Of a stretch of 26,505 nucleotides of DNA, positions 1-8,165 are shown piece by piece. How positions within the stretch are numbered: position 1 is the stretch's first letter; each line of letters begins with the position of its first letter. Made by a program: the position numbers and the translations under genes. Origin of the DNA: Paracoccaceae bacterium (GTDB lineage Bacteria; Pseudomonadota; Alphaproteobacteria; Rhodobacterales; Rhodobacteraceae); assembly GCA_021647745.1 (NCBI GenBank), contig JAKIUB010000030.1:1-26505 (forward strand). The letters are read 5' to 3'. Below the pieces are notes generated by a model. That model was not told the origin of the DNA. It ran no database searches and worked only from the letters and a program-made list of their open reading frames with translations.

Positions 1-1337
1 ACAAAGTTTTCAACTTCCGGTTTGGGCGTAAGCGGGTTTGCACCATTGAAAAGATTCGGCGCGAATATCGGGTAATACATGCCTATATATGACAAGGAGT
101 GCGAATGCCGGATAAGCACGTCACTCAACTCGCTGCGAGCAGGAAGAACCCAAGCTCCCTCGGGTAGGGCCTGTGCTGCATCCAGCAACTCCCTGATCTC
201 GGCATCGTGCATCAGCCATTCCTGCCTGATTTCATAGGTGCGCCCTGCGAATAGCGCAAGAATAACCAGCGCCAGTGCGGCTTGTTTTCGCAAAGACAGC
301 TTCCAGCAAGTAGCAGCAATAAACACAGCGGCCACCAGATAGGGATATCGGATATGGACAAACGCAACATTCGCCAAGGTGAAGGGCGCAAGCAGTGCAG
401 CCAAAAACGTGATGCCAAGAACCCAGCGCATCCCCTTGAAAATATGCAGGCGCCTTTTTCGCAATCCGACAAACACCAATATTGCCAATACTGCGATAAT
501 CACCATCGGTAATATAATGTCACTTAAGCTCAGCAAGAGCCGGAATCGCGGCACTGTCAGTGAAGCAAAAGCATCCAAGCGGGCGAACAGCGAAAAACGG
601 CTTACGGAATCACCCATCGGTGAATCCGCATTAAGGATAGCAAAATGTATTATTGCCGGTAGAAAAAGCAGGAATGTTCCGCTGGAACGTAGGATGAATT
701 CGCGCCAGCCTGTCCGTGTCTTTATGGCGCGGCCAAGCTCCCAGCCGGCGATCAGCAGGACAAAAAAACCGAATGCGATAATATGCAAAAAATACAGCCC
801 GAAAGATAACGGCACCACAATTGCCAGTCGCAGCAGGGTTTTTTTATCGGCAAGGACCACCCAGAGCGCAAACAGATAGAGCGCAAACGGCGCAGCGAGC
901 ACGTAGTTTTCGAACCCGTAAGTGAAGCTGGTATTATAGGCTAGCAGGGCACTGGCAGCGGGCCAGACAGAAACCCTGCGCCACAACACAAAATGCAAAG
1001 CGTAAACAGATGCCACCAGATTAAGCACCATGATCTGGATCAGAATCCGGTTGGTTAAAAATATATCCGAACACGCGACGTCGAACCAGTAGACGAGGTC
1101 GGCGAACAAATTGGGCACCGCCTTCAGTTCGAAATCATAGTAACGGGTATAGTTGCTGCCATAAGCACCACCACACTGAATTGCATGCCGTGCCAGATGG
1201 TTGGGCAAGTCAACCAGCGGCGGATAGGTAATATTGAACAGCTGCATGCTGATCACGACCACCGCCAAAATGACGGCAACATTTAGCGCAAATTCGGCGC
1301 GTGAATGCGAGGGCGCCAAAACTTTAGTCGAGGCCAT
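1..1337 (-). CDS. Polytopic inner-membrane protein, 3' end outside window
   Basis: An open frame of about 445 codons reads leftward off the window edge with no stop. The start ATG at 1337 is preceded by a Shine-Dalgarno-like AGGCGG and overlaps the last codons of the upstream gene by 14 bases, so the two are probably translationally coupled. The protein has a short cytoplasmic N-terminus, a first hydrophobic segment near residues 17-36, then a loop with LVDLPNHLARH, followed by many hydrophobic segments with Arg/Lys-rich short loops. The DLPNHLAR loop after the first membrane segment and the overall layout are reminiscent of GT-C-type membrane glycosyltransferases and related uncharacterised membrane proteins. 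I see no decisive catalytic motif. Function is unknown; a role in cell-surface glycan assembly is only a guess. Confidence 0.75.
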   Translation of the reverse strand, partial: MASTKVLAPSHSRAEFALNVAVILAVVVISMQLFNITYPPLVDLPNHLARHAIQCGGAYGSNYTRYYDFELKAVPNLFADLVYWFDVACSDIFLTNRILIQIMVLNLVASVYALHFVLWRRVSVWPAASALLAYNTSFTYGFENYVLAAPFALYLFALWVVLADKKTLLRLAIVVPLSFGLYFLHIIAFGFFVLLIAGWELGRAIKTRTGWREFILRSSGTFLLFLPAIIHFAILNADSPMGDSVSRFSLFARLDAFASLTVPRFRLLLSLSDIILPMVIIAVLAILVFVGLRKRRLHIFKGMRWVLGITFLAALLAPFTLANVAFVHIRYPYLVAAVFIAATCWKLSLRKQAALALVILALFAGRTYEIRQEWLMHDAEIRELLDAAQALPEGAWVLPARSELSDVLIRHSHSLSYIGMYYPIFAPNLFNGANPLTPKPEVENF

Positions 1338-1893
1338 AGTAACCGCCTATTTTCAATAGGGGCCGCTCATTGAACCACGCGGCCGATTTCTGTGTAATAC
1401 CGTGGCGCCATTCAGCCGTCGCTCCCCACTCGGGGTTGTTCTTCAATGGTTCGGCATAAAGGTGGTTAAATCGGCTGGTAGCCCGAATATCAAACGAGCT
1501 TTTGCGGATTTTCTTTACGGTGGTGATGCCGGCCAGCGGCAGGGAAAAGCCGAAATGATTTGGGAAATCCGTATAGGTACTGGCAATAATCTCACCGCTG
1601 TTCAGGTCTTCTGCTTCCAGATCAATGCCGTCGGTGCCCAACACCAATTTGGCCTTTTCTTTGGTGGTGGCTGGACTAGCCTTAAGGGCGGCAAGTGTTT
1701 TGCTGATCTCACCCTCAGGGTATACGGCGATATGGATGTTGTTGGTTTGAAGCGCGCCACCCAGATCAGATTTATCGGAAGAGCCGTGGCAAAGGCGCCT
1801 GGTGGTTGCCTGCTTGTTGTCAAAAGCTTCGAGAAAGGCGAAGGGCTGCTCGGTACGCGCAGAAATGACGTATTCAATTTTAACAGCGCTCAT
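1324..1893 (-). CDS. Hypothetical protein, 189 aa
   Basis: A 189-residue soluble protein with no signal peptide or membrane segment. I do not recognise the family. It begins MSAVKIEYVISARTEQPFAF and has a mixed alpha/beta composition without a repeated motif or cysteine pattern. Its stop codon lies inside the start region of the downstream membrane protein gene, which suggests a two-gene operon. No strong Shine-Dalgarno sequence precedes the ATG at 1893. A candidate promoter lies about 30-60 bases upstream. An overlapping plus-strand open frame is considered an antisense shadow because this frame has the operon context and the upstream promoter-like sequence. Confidence 0.65.
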   Translation of the reverse strand: MSAVKIEYVISARTEQPFAFLEAFDNKQATTRRLCHGSSDKSDLGGALQTNNIHIAVYPEGEISKTLAALKASPATTKEKAKLVLGTDGIDLEAEDLNSGEIIASTYTDFPNHFGFSLPLAGITTVKKIRKSSFDIRATSRFNHLYAEPLKNNPEWGATAEWRHGITQKSAAWFNERPLLKIGGYYGLD

Positions 1894-1923
1894 ATCCAGC
1901 CCATACCCAAAACAGTTCTACAA

Positions 1924-1952
1924 TTGATATTCCGAGCTAGCCCTGTTTGCAA
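1924..1952 (-). promoter_or_regulatory. Candidate sigma-70-type promoter for the hypothetical/membrane protein pair
   Basis: On the minus strand a TTGCAA hexamer (1952-1947) and a TATCAA hexamer (1929-1924) are separated by exactly 17 bases. Transcription would start about 20-25 bases before the ATG at 1893. The match is suggestive but found by eye, and such matches are common in AT-rich sequence. Confidence 0.35.
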
Positions 1953-2084
1953 ACCAATTTGGCGGCGCAAAACCCAGAACATAACAAAATACACATTTTC
2001 CGCGCCTTTACCAACCAAAGCCAGTTAAGGCATTCTTTCATTCGGGCGATACATTCACTTAATAGGTTGATTTTATTTCAAAAT

Positions 2085-2138
2085 TGGTGCGGGCGGTGGG
2101 ACTCGAACCCACACGGCCTAGGGCCCAGAGATTTTAAG
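2085..2138 (-). other. Truncated tRNA-Leu (UAA anticodon), 3' half; candidate attachment site
   Basis: Read on the minus strand, the sequence runs from an anticodon loop CTTAAAA (anticodon TAA at 2136-2134) through a long class-II variable arm, a T-arm with GTTCGAGTC, and an acceptor 3' strand CGCCCGC followed by A and CCA at 2085. The matching 5' acceptor strand (GCGGGCG), the D-arm and the 5' anticodon stem are absent upstream, where the sequence becomes unrelated AT-rich DNA. A tRNA 3' half ending exactly at the anticodon loop is the usual duplicate left at one end of an element integrated by a tyrosine recombinase. The orientation puts that element to the right, where an integrase fragment is found. 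Confidence 0.75.
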
Positions 2139-2143
2139 TTTTA

Positions 2144-2241
2144 GCATAAGGCATCTTATGCGCTCTAATACGGCTTATAGTGGTTCGCAAGCCGATATAA
2201 ACACGACATAATTCTCTTATAAGCCTTGGTATGACCTAAGG
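2144..2241. repeat. Cluster of inverted repeats beside the tRNA-Leu remnant
   Basis: Three inverted repeats lie between the tRNA remnant and the integrase fragment: a perfect 7-bp pair GCATAAG/CTTATGC with a 4-base loop (2144-2161), CGGCTT/AAGCCG (2171-2194), and a weaker GCCTT/AAGGC near 2222-2241. The position fits integrase arm-type binding sites or an operator in front of the integrase gene. That role is inferred from place and symmetry only. Confidence 0.35.
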
Positions 2242-2314
2242 CAACCTAATCAGAACCGAGCCTGTGACAGGGTTTTTTATGGTTCTGAAACCGGATCACA
2301 TAGGAGAATGCCAA

Positions 2315-2479
2315 ATGGCCACAAAACTCACCCAGGCAAAGGTTGATAAAACCCGCCATGACCACGAACCAGGGTCGCAAATTTATGATGCAGACGTCAG
2401 CGGCCTGCGCATTGTGGTTGGCAAGAAAAGCGCCAGCTATAAACTGATGGGCCGGATCAATGACGGAACCGACCGTTAG
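2315..2479 (+). pseudogene. Tyrosine recombinase (P4-type integrase) N-terminal fragment
   Basis: The reading frame starts at an ATG at 2315, eight bases after AGGAGA, and encodes about 54 residues beginning MATKLTQAKVDKTRH before a TAG stop. The start with KLT..KVD, then an acidic/Gly turn (YDADVSGLRIVVG) and SASYKLMGRI, matches the arm-binding N-terminal domain (DUF4102-like) of P4-family integrases. The full family is about 400 residues; the core-binding and catalytic domains (R..H..R..Y) are missing, so this cannot recombine DNA. It sits 177 bases from the truncated tRNA-Leu, the normal place for the integrase of a tRNA-targeting element. After the stop the same frame continues into an unrelated coupling-protein fragment, so the deletion endpoint lies close to 2475. 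Confidence 0.7.
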
Positions 2480-2482
2480 GGT

Positions 2483-2785
2483 GTGCGAAAGGCCTTATGT
2501 GCCCCTGATACGCCATTGCGGTTTCGCAAAATTATGGACGAGGGGCAAAGTCTGATCGTTTCGCTTGCTAAAGGCCAGCTCGGCACCGACACCGCCAATG
2601 TTCTTGGGGGGCTAATTGTTTCCAGCATTATGAACGCAGCCTTTTCGCGGCATAATCAGCCAGAACAGCAGCGTCGCCCGTTTATGCTATATGTGGACGA
2701 ATTCCATTCCTTCACCACCTCTGCCTTCGCTGGGATGCTATCAGAAATGCGCAAATACGGACAGTTACCCACCCAGACTACTTAG
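2483..2785 (+). pseudogene. Conjugative coupling protein (VirD4/TraD-like) fragment
   Basis: About 100 codons, in the same frame as the preceding integrase fragment after its TAG. The peptide contains LRFRKIMDEGQSLIVSLAKG, then GTDTANVLGGLIVSSIMNAAF, RRPFMLYVDEFHSF and MLSEMRKYG. This order matches the C-terminal part of the ATPase domain of type IV coupling proteins, where YVDEF is the Walker B segment. The Walker A region and everything after KYG are missing, so it is a dead fragment. Together with the integrase remnant and tRNA end it indicates a largely deleted integrative conjugative element. Confidence 0.7.
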
Positions 2786-2929
2786 TGCCTCTAAAACGGT
2801 CGTTTTTGGGACGAGCTGGTTCATCTGGTCAGAACGCTCAAAATACAACGTGAAAAGGTTTTGTTGAAATTGGGAGAATATGGATGTAAATCTGTGGCTT
2901 ACAAGAAACGGGAAAAACGAGGGCTACCG

Positions 2930-3658
2930 ATGATTATGACAATCAAAAAACTGGCATATATTTTGGGGTTCCTGACTTTTGATGTAACTGCACATCAGGC
3001 CACAGCTCAAACAATTGTGGCGGACAGTGCCCAGTCTTGCGGGCATTTTACCGCTAGTGCGGAATACATCGATATTACCTTGGTGATGCAACTGGAAAAC
3101 CGGGAGATCTCAATGCGGGTTCCGCAGGAATTTCTGGAGGATGCCTGGAACCGGCAAGATAACGTGCGTATGACAGCGTTCGCGTTTAGAACCATGATTG
3201 ACACGTTTGAACCGGTAAAACGGAGCGAAACTCCCCATTTGAACTTTGAATACACTTCGTTTTTGATTAATGATTATGTTAATTTGGAAGCGCTGGCAGA
3301 ACTTAAACTGGACAGTGCAAGCCCGGGACGGGCATCCCCGCGAGAGCCTCTTGCAGATTATTCTATGCAGTCGTTTCAATACGGTCTGGAGGAAGTGATC
3401 CCGAATTATCCGGACGAGTTACAGGAAAATGTCTATCTTCTAAGGGATTCGAATGGGGAAATTGATACGGTGATTGCGTGCAGCATAATTGGAGTGGCAA
3501 ACTATCCAGGATGTAAGCAGTATTCCCGAACACCATCAGGCGTAGATTTGAAATTCAGTTATCGCCTCAAGTACTTACCTATCTGGCAAGAAATGCAAAA
3601 CAACATCCACAGCTTTGTCGAATGTGCAATTGACGAAGCATCTCAGGAAAGACTTTAA
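2930..3658 (+). CDS. Exported protein, candidate immunity partner of module 1
   Basis: A 242-residue protein beginning MIMTIKKLAYILGF, with a Lys-containing N-terminus, a hydrophobic core and an AHQATAQ cleavage region typical of a Sec signal peptide. I chose the ATG at 2930, downstream of a purine-rich CGAGGG, rather than the upstream ATG at 2861, because it places the signal peptide at the N-terminus. The mature part has four visible cysteines and no family that I recognise. Its stop is only three bases before the ATG of the RTX-associated frame at 3662. The same order, exported protein then effector frame, recurs through the array, so a periplasmic immunity role is inferred from context only. 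Confidence 0.6.
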   Translation: MIMTIKKLAYILGFLTFDVTAHQATAQTIVADSAQSCGHFTASAEYIDITLVMQLENREISMRVPQEFLEDAWNRQDNVRMTAFAFRTMIDTFEPVKRSETPHLNFEYTSFLINDYVNLEALAELKLDSASPGRASPREPLADYSMQSFQYGLEEVIPNYPDELQENVYLLRDSNGEIDTVIACSIIGVANYPGCKQYSRTPSGVDLKFSYRLKYLPIWQEMQNNIHSFVECAIDEASQERL

Positions 3659-3661
3659 AAA

Positions 3662-4461
3662 ATGGCTTTATCAACAGAAGAATTGAGTGTTTTACGTGAT
3701 CATTCTGATGCCGGTGACCGGATTGCCTATTATACAGCACTGGCAGATTTTGGCTATTCCTATGGCTAATTAGCGCTCGGGGTGGTGTTGAATGACACAG
3801 TGACCGGCGCGTCGGCCAATGCGTTTTTTGTGCTTCAGGCCGATGAGGAAGGTAAACCAGTGCCCTATAATACGCTTGCGAAGATAAGCCTTGAGCTTAT
3901 GCAGGAGGATTTTAAGGCAAGGGCAGTAGCGGCAATGACGTATTATTGGGGTTCGATGGAAATGACACCCTCAACGGCGCATTAGGCGAAGATAGGATTT
4001 ACGGAGGTAACGGTGCTGATACGATTAATGCTGGCACCGGTGCCGATTGGATAGACGGCGGCGCTGGGGCTGACATCATTGATGGTGGTGCCGGTCAGGA
4101 TGTATTGCATTTCGCCAAGACCGGCGCTGGGGTGACGGTTGATTTCCAGCCCCCCTCGGGGGTCGGCATAGGCGCTGGCGGTGATGCTGCGGGGGATACC
4201 TATGACAATATCGAGGTGGTGATTGGCACGGATCAGAACGATACGTTCAAGGCGTGGAACGGTAGCGGCAAGTCTTTTGCCGGTGGGGAAGGTGAGGACA
4301 GGTTTGAGGTTTTATTGGATGGTATCAACAATAAGGTTAACGCTTGTGTTGCCGCGCAACCTGAAGTAATTCTATTTGTGAAGAAAGTGTTAATTGGTGC
4401 AACTATTGCAATACGATCCCCATTTTTTGCGCAACATAAAACACAGGAGAAGGCAGGATGA
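3662..4461 (+). pseudogene. Broken RTX effector of module 1
   Basis: The frame opens at ATG 3662 (MALSTEELSVLRDHSDAGDR...), stops at TAA 3767, and continues in the same frame with LALGVVLNDTVTGASANAFF until about 3920. There the coding potential moves to another frame, which reads KGSSGNDVLLGFDGNDTLNG and RTX nonapeptides up to TGA 4461. One nonsense codon and one frameshift therefore separate the effector-like domain from its RTX tail. The RTX part has GGxGxDxUx repeats, a VTVDFQ module shared with three other genes here, and a tail ending FFAQHKTQEKAG. The final TGA overlaps the ATG of the next lipoprotein gene (ATGA). The first domain's family is not recognised. Confidence 0.6.
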
Positions 4462-4592
4462 CAAAGCGGGTACTGTCGTTGGGTTTGCTATTTGCTGGTT
4501 TTCTGTGGGTCTCGTTGCTTTCTGGTTGCGGCAGTGGCTGCGGTGACATTGAGGATGAAGTATTCATTCAGAAGGCGTTGGAGCATTTTATC
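4048..4592 (+). repeat. RTX/lipoprotein DNA repeat, copy A (partner at 10516-11061)
   Basis: About 545 bp, from the codons of WIDGGAGAD through the shared RTX module, the RTX tail and the first 45 codons of the lipoprotein gene, is nearly identical to 10516-11061. Divergence starts sharply after the codons for KALEHFIA. The 5' part of the unit (to about 4260) also recurs at 5985-6195 and 7350-7585. Confidence 0.85.
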
Positions 4593-4901
4593 GCTAGCCA
4601 GAATGAAACGGCGACTTATTATACTGTGGATGGCCCGAAGACGAGAGTTTACGATGTATATACTTCCGTTGGCGAATTCCATGCGGAAAACCCGAACTGT
4701 TGCAGTTTTGGTTACGCGGGAGACGATGGTGCTCTCCCAGCATGGTGGGCGCGTGCTAACAATGATTACGCAGGGACGGTCGTGATTAAATACAATGCGC
4801 GCGTTGTCGAAGAAAATGGGATTCGAGAGGAAGGCCGAAGCAGATGGATTTCTCTCAGCTCCTGCGCTGCACCGATAAACCCATCCAAGCTTTGGCCTTA
4901 G
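4458..4901 (+). CDS. Outer-membrane lipoprotein, candidate immunity partner of module 2
   Basis: A 147-residue protein beginning MTKRVLSLGLLFAGF, with a lipobox LSGC whose cysteine is residue 24. Gly follows the cysteine, as in outer-membrane lipoproteins. The mature protein has a conserved Cys pair (NCCSF) and PAWWAR..NDYAG. A paralogue at 10927-11364 has an almost identical first 46 residues and a diverged remainder, a typical pattern for immunity proteins or cassette exchange. The start codon overlaps the preceding RTX stop, and the next effector frame begins 28 bases after its stop. Both copies precede a gene with the same DPITGPGRF domain, which makes the pairing convincing. The immunity function itself is inferred. 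Confidence 0.7.
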   Translation: MTKRVLSLGLLFAGFLWVSLLSGCGSGCGDIEDEVFIQKALEHFIASQNETATYYTVDGPKTRVYDVYTSVGEFHAENPNCCSFGYAGDDGALPAWWARANNDYAGTVVIKYNARVVEENGIREEGRSRWISLSSCAAPINPSKLWP

Positions 4902-4928
4902 TAAATTTGCAAAAACTGGAATACACAT

Positions 4929-6242
4929 ATGACACTCCCAACAGCTCAAGAAGTCGCAACAAAATTTCTATACGGATCGGCAGCTCTTCCGGAAAGCTTC
5001 GATGACCCATCGTTAATTCGGCCAAATGAAGCGTCCACTCAAATTGAGGTCACCAAAGCTGACTATTTCGACCCTATCACCGGCCCCGGTCGTTTTGCGC
5101 TTGGTTCTGAGTTTGACATTGTTGACGATTTTTTAGGTGCTCCTAAAGAATATTGGATCGCACAAATGAATGCTCCAGTTGGTGTGTTTGCGCAGTTTTA
5201 TCAACCTGGAGACCCCGAATTACGCCTAACCAAAAAGCAATTTGCTGAAGAAATTCTGGGGTATGATCCTGCTACTGATTTTTATGGCTTAAATGTTGCC
5301 AACCGATCTGTCGCAGACGGAAATGACGATTACGCCGAGCGCACATTTATTTGGGGCGGCACAAGTTTCAAATTGGGCGACGCAACGGAATTTGTATTTC
5401 GATTGGATGGTGAGTTCACTATTGAGAATTTTTCTATCGAACCACTGCGTAACGACAATTTTGACTTTGATGGCGGTGACTTGTTCACTAATCTAGAAAA
5501 CAATTTACTTGAGCAAGCGATAGACCCCTCAGGAATAGGTCGTCAAGTCGATTTAGTGTTCACAGGAGACCCACGCCCGACCTCGACCTATACATTGGCA
5601 GACTTCGAGGCAGACCAAGCCATCTCCGAAAGCTGGACAAAGCCGTCTTATCCAACGCTTTTAGATGGAATAAACCAGATTACCGAAAATTTGTTTGATG
5701 AAGGGGTTACCGCAACCTTGGTTGATGGAAAACCTGTTATTTATGGAAGTGATGATGCAGATGCCATCATTGAGGGGACGGATATTGTTGGGCATTACGA
5801 TTTGGAAGATTCTGGTGATCTCACTCCTTGGGAATTCGTGGATTATTATTTTAGTGACTATGTGAAAAATGGAATTATTTACATTACTGGTGGCGGTGAC
5901 GACTATGTTCAAGGGACAAATTTTGATGACGATTTCCGAACAGGAACAGGTCAAGATATCATTGAAGCAAATGCTGGCGACGACTGGATAGACGGCGGCG
6001 CTGGTGCGGATGTTATTGACGGCGGTGATGGGATTGATGTGTTGCATTTTGCCAAGGATGGCGCTGGCGTGACGGTTGATTTCCAGACCCTCTCGGGGGA
6101 TGGCACGGGCGCTGGCGGTGATGCTGCGGGGGATACGTATGACAACATCGAGGTGGTGATTGGCACGGATCAGAATGATAGATTTAATGCATGGGAAAGC
6201 AGCGCTAAGCGCATTGTTTTGGTTGCAAATTTGATATGCTAA
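4929..6242 (+). CDS. DPITGPGRF-domain RTX protein (candidate secreted toxin of module 2)
   Basis: A 437-residue protein. Residues 1-200 form a domain I do not recognise, with the landmarks YFDPITGPGRFALGSE, LRLTKKQFAEEI, NRSVADG..DYA.RTFIW and an acidic NFDFDGGDLFTNL. Residues 205-330 are a further unrecognised acidic stretch. Residues 335-425 are RTX calcium-binding repeats (GGGDDYVQG, GTGQDIIEA, GGAGADVIDGG) plus the VTVDFQ module. The C-terminus departs after IGTDQNDRFNAW into KRIVLVANLIC, so the usual end of the RTX tail appears replaced. RTX proteins are exported by type I systems; no exporter genes are in the window. The paralogue at 11384 shares the first domain. The domain's conservation next to the paired lipoprotein suggests an effector, with the activity unknown. 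Confidence 0.65.
   Translation: MTLPTAQEVATKFLYGSAALPESFDDPSLIRPNEASTQIEVTKADYFDPITGPGRFALGSEFDIVDDFLGAPKEYWIAQMNAPVGVFAQFYQPGDPELRLTKKQFAEEILGYDPATDFYGLNVANRSVADGNDDYAERTFIWGGTSFKLGDATEFVFRLDGEFTIENFSIEPLRNDNFDFDGGDLFTNLENNLLEQAIDPSGIGRQVDLVFTGDPRPTSTYTLADFEADQAISESWTKPSYPTLLDGINQITENLFDEGVTATLVDGKPVIYGSDDADAIIEGTDIVGHYDLEDSGDLTPWEFVDYYFSDYVKNGIIYITGGGDDYVQGTNFDDDFRTGTGQDIIEANAGDDWIDGGAGADVIDGGDGIDVLHFAKDGAGVTVDFQTLSGDGTGAGGDAAGDTYDNIEVVIGTDQNDRFNAWESSAKRIVLVANLIC
5985..6195 (+). repeat. RTX module DNA repeat, copy B
   Basis: About 210 bp encoding WIDGGAGADVIDGG through VTVDFQTLSGDG to the IGTDQND segment, closely matching 4048-4260, 7350-7585 and 10516-10730 at the nucleotide level. It belongs with copy C as a subtype, since both read GADVIDGG where the other two read GADIIDGG. 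Confidence 0.85.
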
Positions 6243-6285
6243 ACTGCTATCAGGTCGTTAGCTATGCTAAACCATGGAGATTTCA

Positions 6286-6858
6286 ATGAACATACTATTT
6301 TTACGCTTGCTCAAGCAGTTCAGCCTGCCCGCACTGACATTGGTTTTTTATGCCATTATTGCTGTAAATATCGCAAATGCGTCACCAAGGGTAAACTACT
6401 CTACGGACATAGAGGGCACTGTTATGGCGGTGACTCCTGACGGATATATGCTGATCAGCCCCAGTGCTGGCGCGGAAGATGATAATATCAAGGTTCGGCA
6501 ATGGGGGCTAACGATTGAACCGCTTATACTGGAGCTAATCTCGTTGGGCCGGCATATTGACTGCGAAATCATCTATGAGACCGAAGACTTTATCGGCGGG
6601 AGTTGCAACCTGCTTTTTTTTGATACTCGCGAACAGGAGCGCGATGTGCAGATGTTGCCCATTGACATTCTTACACGCGGAAGTAGTAGCCCTTATTTTT
6701 CCACGTTTGGATTGCCGTTTACGCATTATCTTGGCGAAATTGAATGCAGTGATATTGACTATGCGAATTTCCCGGACATTTTAACTGATTTACCAGAAAA
6801 TGGTGGGCGAAATATCTACGAAGTTAGTTGTGAATTTTATGAAAATTACGGAAAATAA
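6286..6858 (+). CDS. Exported SNase-like OB-fold protein, candidate immunity partner of module 3
   Basis: I chose ATG 6286 because GGAG lies six bases upstream; the ATG at 6274 is part of that ribosome-binding site. The protein (190 aa) has a Sec signal peptide ending near NANA. The segment EGTVMAVTPDGYMLISP ... IKVRQWGL ... LGRHIDCEIIYETEDFIGG follows the strand order of a staphylococcal-nuclease OB fold (GxVxxVxDGDT, IRLxGIDAPE, a later DxYGR). However, the catalytic Asp and Glu positions are not kept, so it is probably not a nuclease. Two paralogues are fused inside the following genes. Its stop is followed by GGAG and the GTG start of a zincin-RTX gene 11 bases on, so it may be a periplasmic inhibitor of that protease. 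The fold call is moderate; the role is inferred. Confidence 0.6.
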   Translation: MNILFLRLLKQFSLPALTLVFYAIIAVNIANASPRVNYSTDIEGTVMAVTPDGYMLISPSAGAEDDNIKVRQWGLTIEPLILELISLGRHIDCEIIYETEDFIGGSCNLLFFDTREQERDVQMLPIDILTRGSSSPYFSTFGLPFTHYLGEIECSDIDYANFPDILTDLPENGGRNIYEVSCEFYENYGK

Positions 6859-6869
6859 GGAGATCAAAA

Positions 6870-8165
6870 GTGTCTTTACAGGACCTGATGGATACTAAAA
6901 TATTTATAACAGATGCTAATAACAATCTGTCACCAGCAGAATACACGATATGGCGTGCCGAAATTGAGGCGACGTTGCAAGCACTCTACGACAATCCACT
7001 TTATTACGCAGATGTATTTGCTGTGTTTGAGACAAGCCTTCAGACAATGCGAATAAACTATACAACTGACATACCAAACGCGGCATGGAATGGTCTTCAA
7101 GCCAACGTTAACATCGGTCTTGGCAGCACCTTTACCTATCTTGATAAATCCGGCGTGGCCCATGTCGGCGGACCAGAGCGTATTTTGGCCCATGAGCTTT
7201 TGCACACAATATTGGATGAAAAAGACCCGCAGGAAGACCTAAGCGGTGGGGTTGTTAACCCAAATTATGCCGGAGATGTGGTTGACCTTGTAAACGAACT
7301 TCTGCCTCACCTACCAGAGCGCGCCAGCTACTCGGCTATCGGTAATGACTGGATAGACGGCGGCGCTGGGGCGGATGTTATTGACGGCGGTGGGGGGATT
7401 GATGTTTTGCATTTTGCCAAGGATGGCGCTGGCGTGACGGTTGATTTCCAGACCCTCTCGGGGGATGGCACAGGCGCTGGCGGCGATGCTGCGGGGGATA
7501 CCTATAGCAATATCGAGGTGGTGATTGGCACGGATAGCGTGGATAATTTCAAGGCGTGGGATGGCAGCGGCAAGCTATTTTCTGGTGATCTGAATGTAAA
7601 AAGAACTGCTAAGTTCCCCCGTTCTCTGAAATTAATCCGTCGATATGCAATGGGTGTTTTCTCGGCTGTGTTTTTCAGCACCGCCCAACCGGTGCTCGCT
7701 GATTGGGAAGGCTTCGGGCCAAGTCGCACATGGATAATTGAGGGCACAGTCATGTCGGTGACACCGGACAGTTTTATCCTACTCAGCCCTTCGGGAGGGG
7801 CGGAAGATGACATTATCAAGCTACATATGTGGGGGCTAAAGGTTGATGCCGATATCCTCACCATGATCACTCTGGCGCGAAGGCTTTATTGCGCCGTTTT
7901 GTATGACACTGGGGAATATTTGGGTGTGGATTGTTATTTGTCATTCTTTCGGGATGTAAATGATAATCCGATCAGGACGCAACTGCCTCATACGCGAACG
8001 GCAAATGGGGGGCTGCTTTCAGTTTTTTTTATATTTATGTTTGATGCCAAGTCTGAATGCAGCCGTGATGACGAAATATTTGGTGCACTACTTGATGATC
8101 AAAGTGGGCTTCACATTAAATGCGGACAGAATAGTATAATAACGGATATTGGAGATACAGAATGA
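6870..8165 (+). CDS. Zincin-RTX protein fused in frame to a second SNase-like protein
   Basis: GTG start, six bases after GGAG. Residues 1-155 are a small zincin with RILAHELLHTIL (His108, Glu109, His112) and a conserved acidic residue about 27 positions later (NYAGD), a possible third zinc ligand. Residues 158-235 are one RTX block with the shared VTVDFQ module. From residue 241 the frame runs without a break into an internal signal-peptide-like segment (LIRRYAMGVFSAVFFSTAQP, with cleavage likely after VLA), followed by an OB-fold domain like that at 6286-6858. An internal signal peptide makes no sense in a type I substrate, so the join is most likely a recombination scar linking module 3 to module 4. 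The stop overlaps the next start (ATGA). The metalloprotease activity is predicted from the motif only. Confidence 0.65.
   Translation: MSLQDLMDTKIFITDANNNLSPAEYTIWRAEIEATLQALYDNPLYYADVFAVFETSLQTMRINYTTDIPNAAWNGLQANVNIGLGSTFTYLDKSGVAHVGGPERILAHELLHTILDEKDPQEDLSGGVVNPNYAGDVVDLVNELLPHLPERASYSAIGNDWIDGGAGADVIDGGGGIDVLHFAKDGAGVTVDFQTLSGDGTGAGGDAAGDTYSNIEVVIGTDSVDNFKAWDGSGKLFSGDLNVKRTAKFPRSLKLIRRYAMGVFSAVFFSTAQPVLADWEGFGPSRTWIIEGTVMSVTPDSFILLSPSGGAEDDIIKLHMWGLKVDADILTMITLARRLYCAVLYDTGEYLGVDCYLSFFRDVNDNPIRTQLPHTRTANGGLLSVFFIFMFDAKSECSRDDEIFGALLDDQSGLHIKCGQNSIITDIGDTE
7350..7585 (+). repeat. RTX module DNA repeat, copy C
   Basis: About 235 bp encoding WIDGGAGADVIDGG to AWDGSGKLF, nearly identical in DNA to copy B over its first 180 bases and to the 10516 copy over AWDGSGKLF. 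Identity ends where the in-frame fusion to the SNase-like segment begins, which marks the recombination junction near 7590. Confidence 0.85.

Noticed and set aside
1402..2028. 208-residue plus-strand open frame
   Set aside because: It is antisense to the 189-residue minus-strand gene, has no ribosome-binding site, and the minus-strand frame has the operon overlap and a candidate promoter.
2085..2200. Intact tRNA-Leu gene
   Set aside because: The 5' acceptor strand, D-arm and 5' anticodon strand are missing; only the 3' half is present. The same applies to tRNA-Cys at 12462.
2793..2807. AAAACGGTCGTTTTT as a terminator after the coupling-protein fragment
   Set aside because: The stem is short and mostly A-T with a two-base loop, too weak to call.
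6870..8165. Interpretation as one genuine multidomain enzyme
   Set aside because: The signal-peptide-like segment in the middle and the stand-alone homologue at 6286-6858 argue that the C-terminal part was once a separate exported protein.
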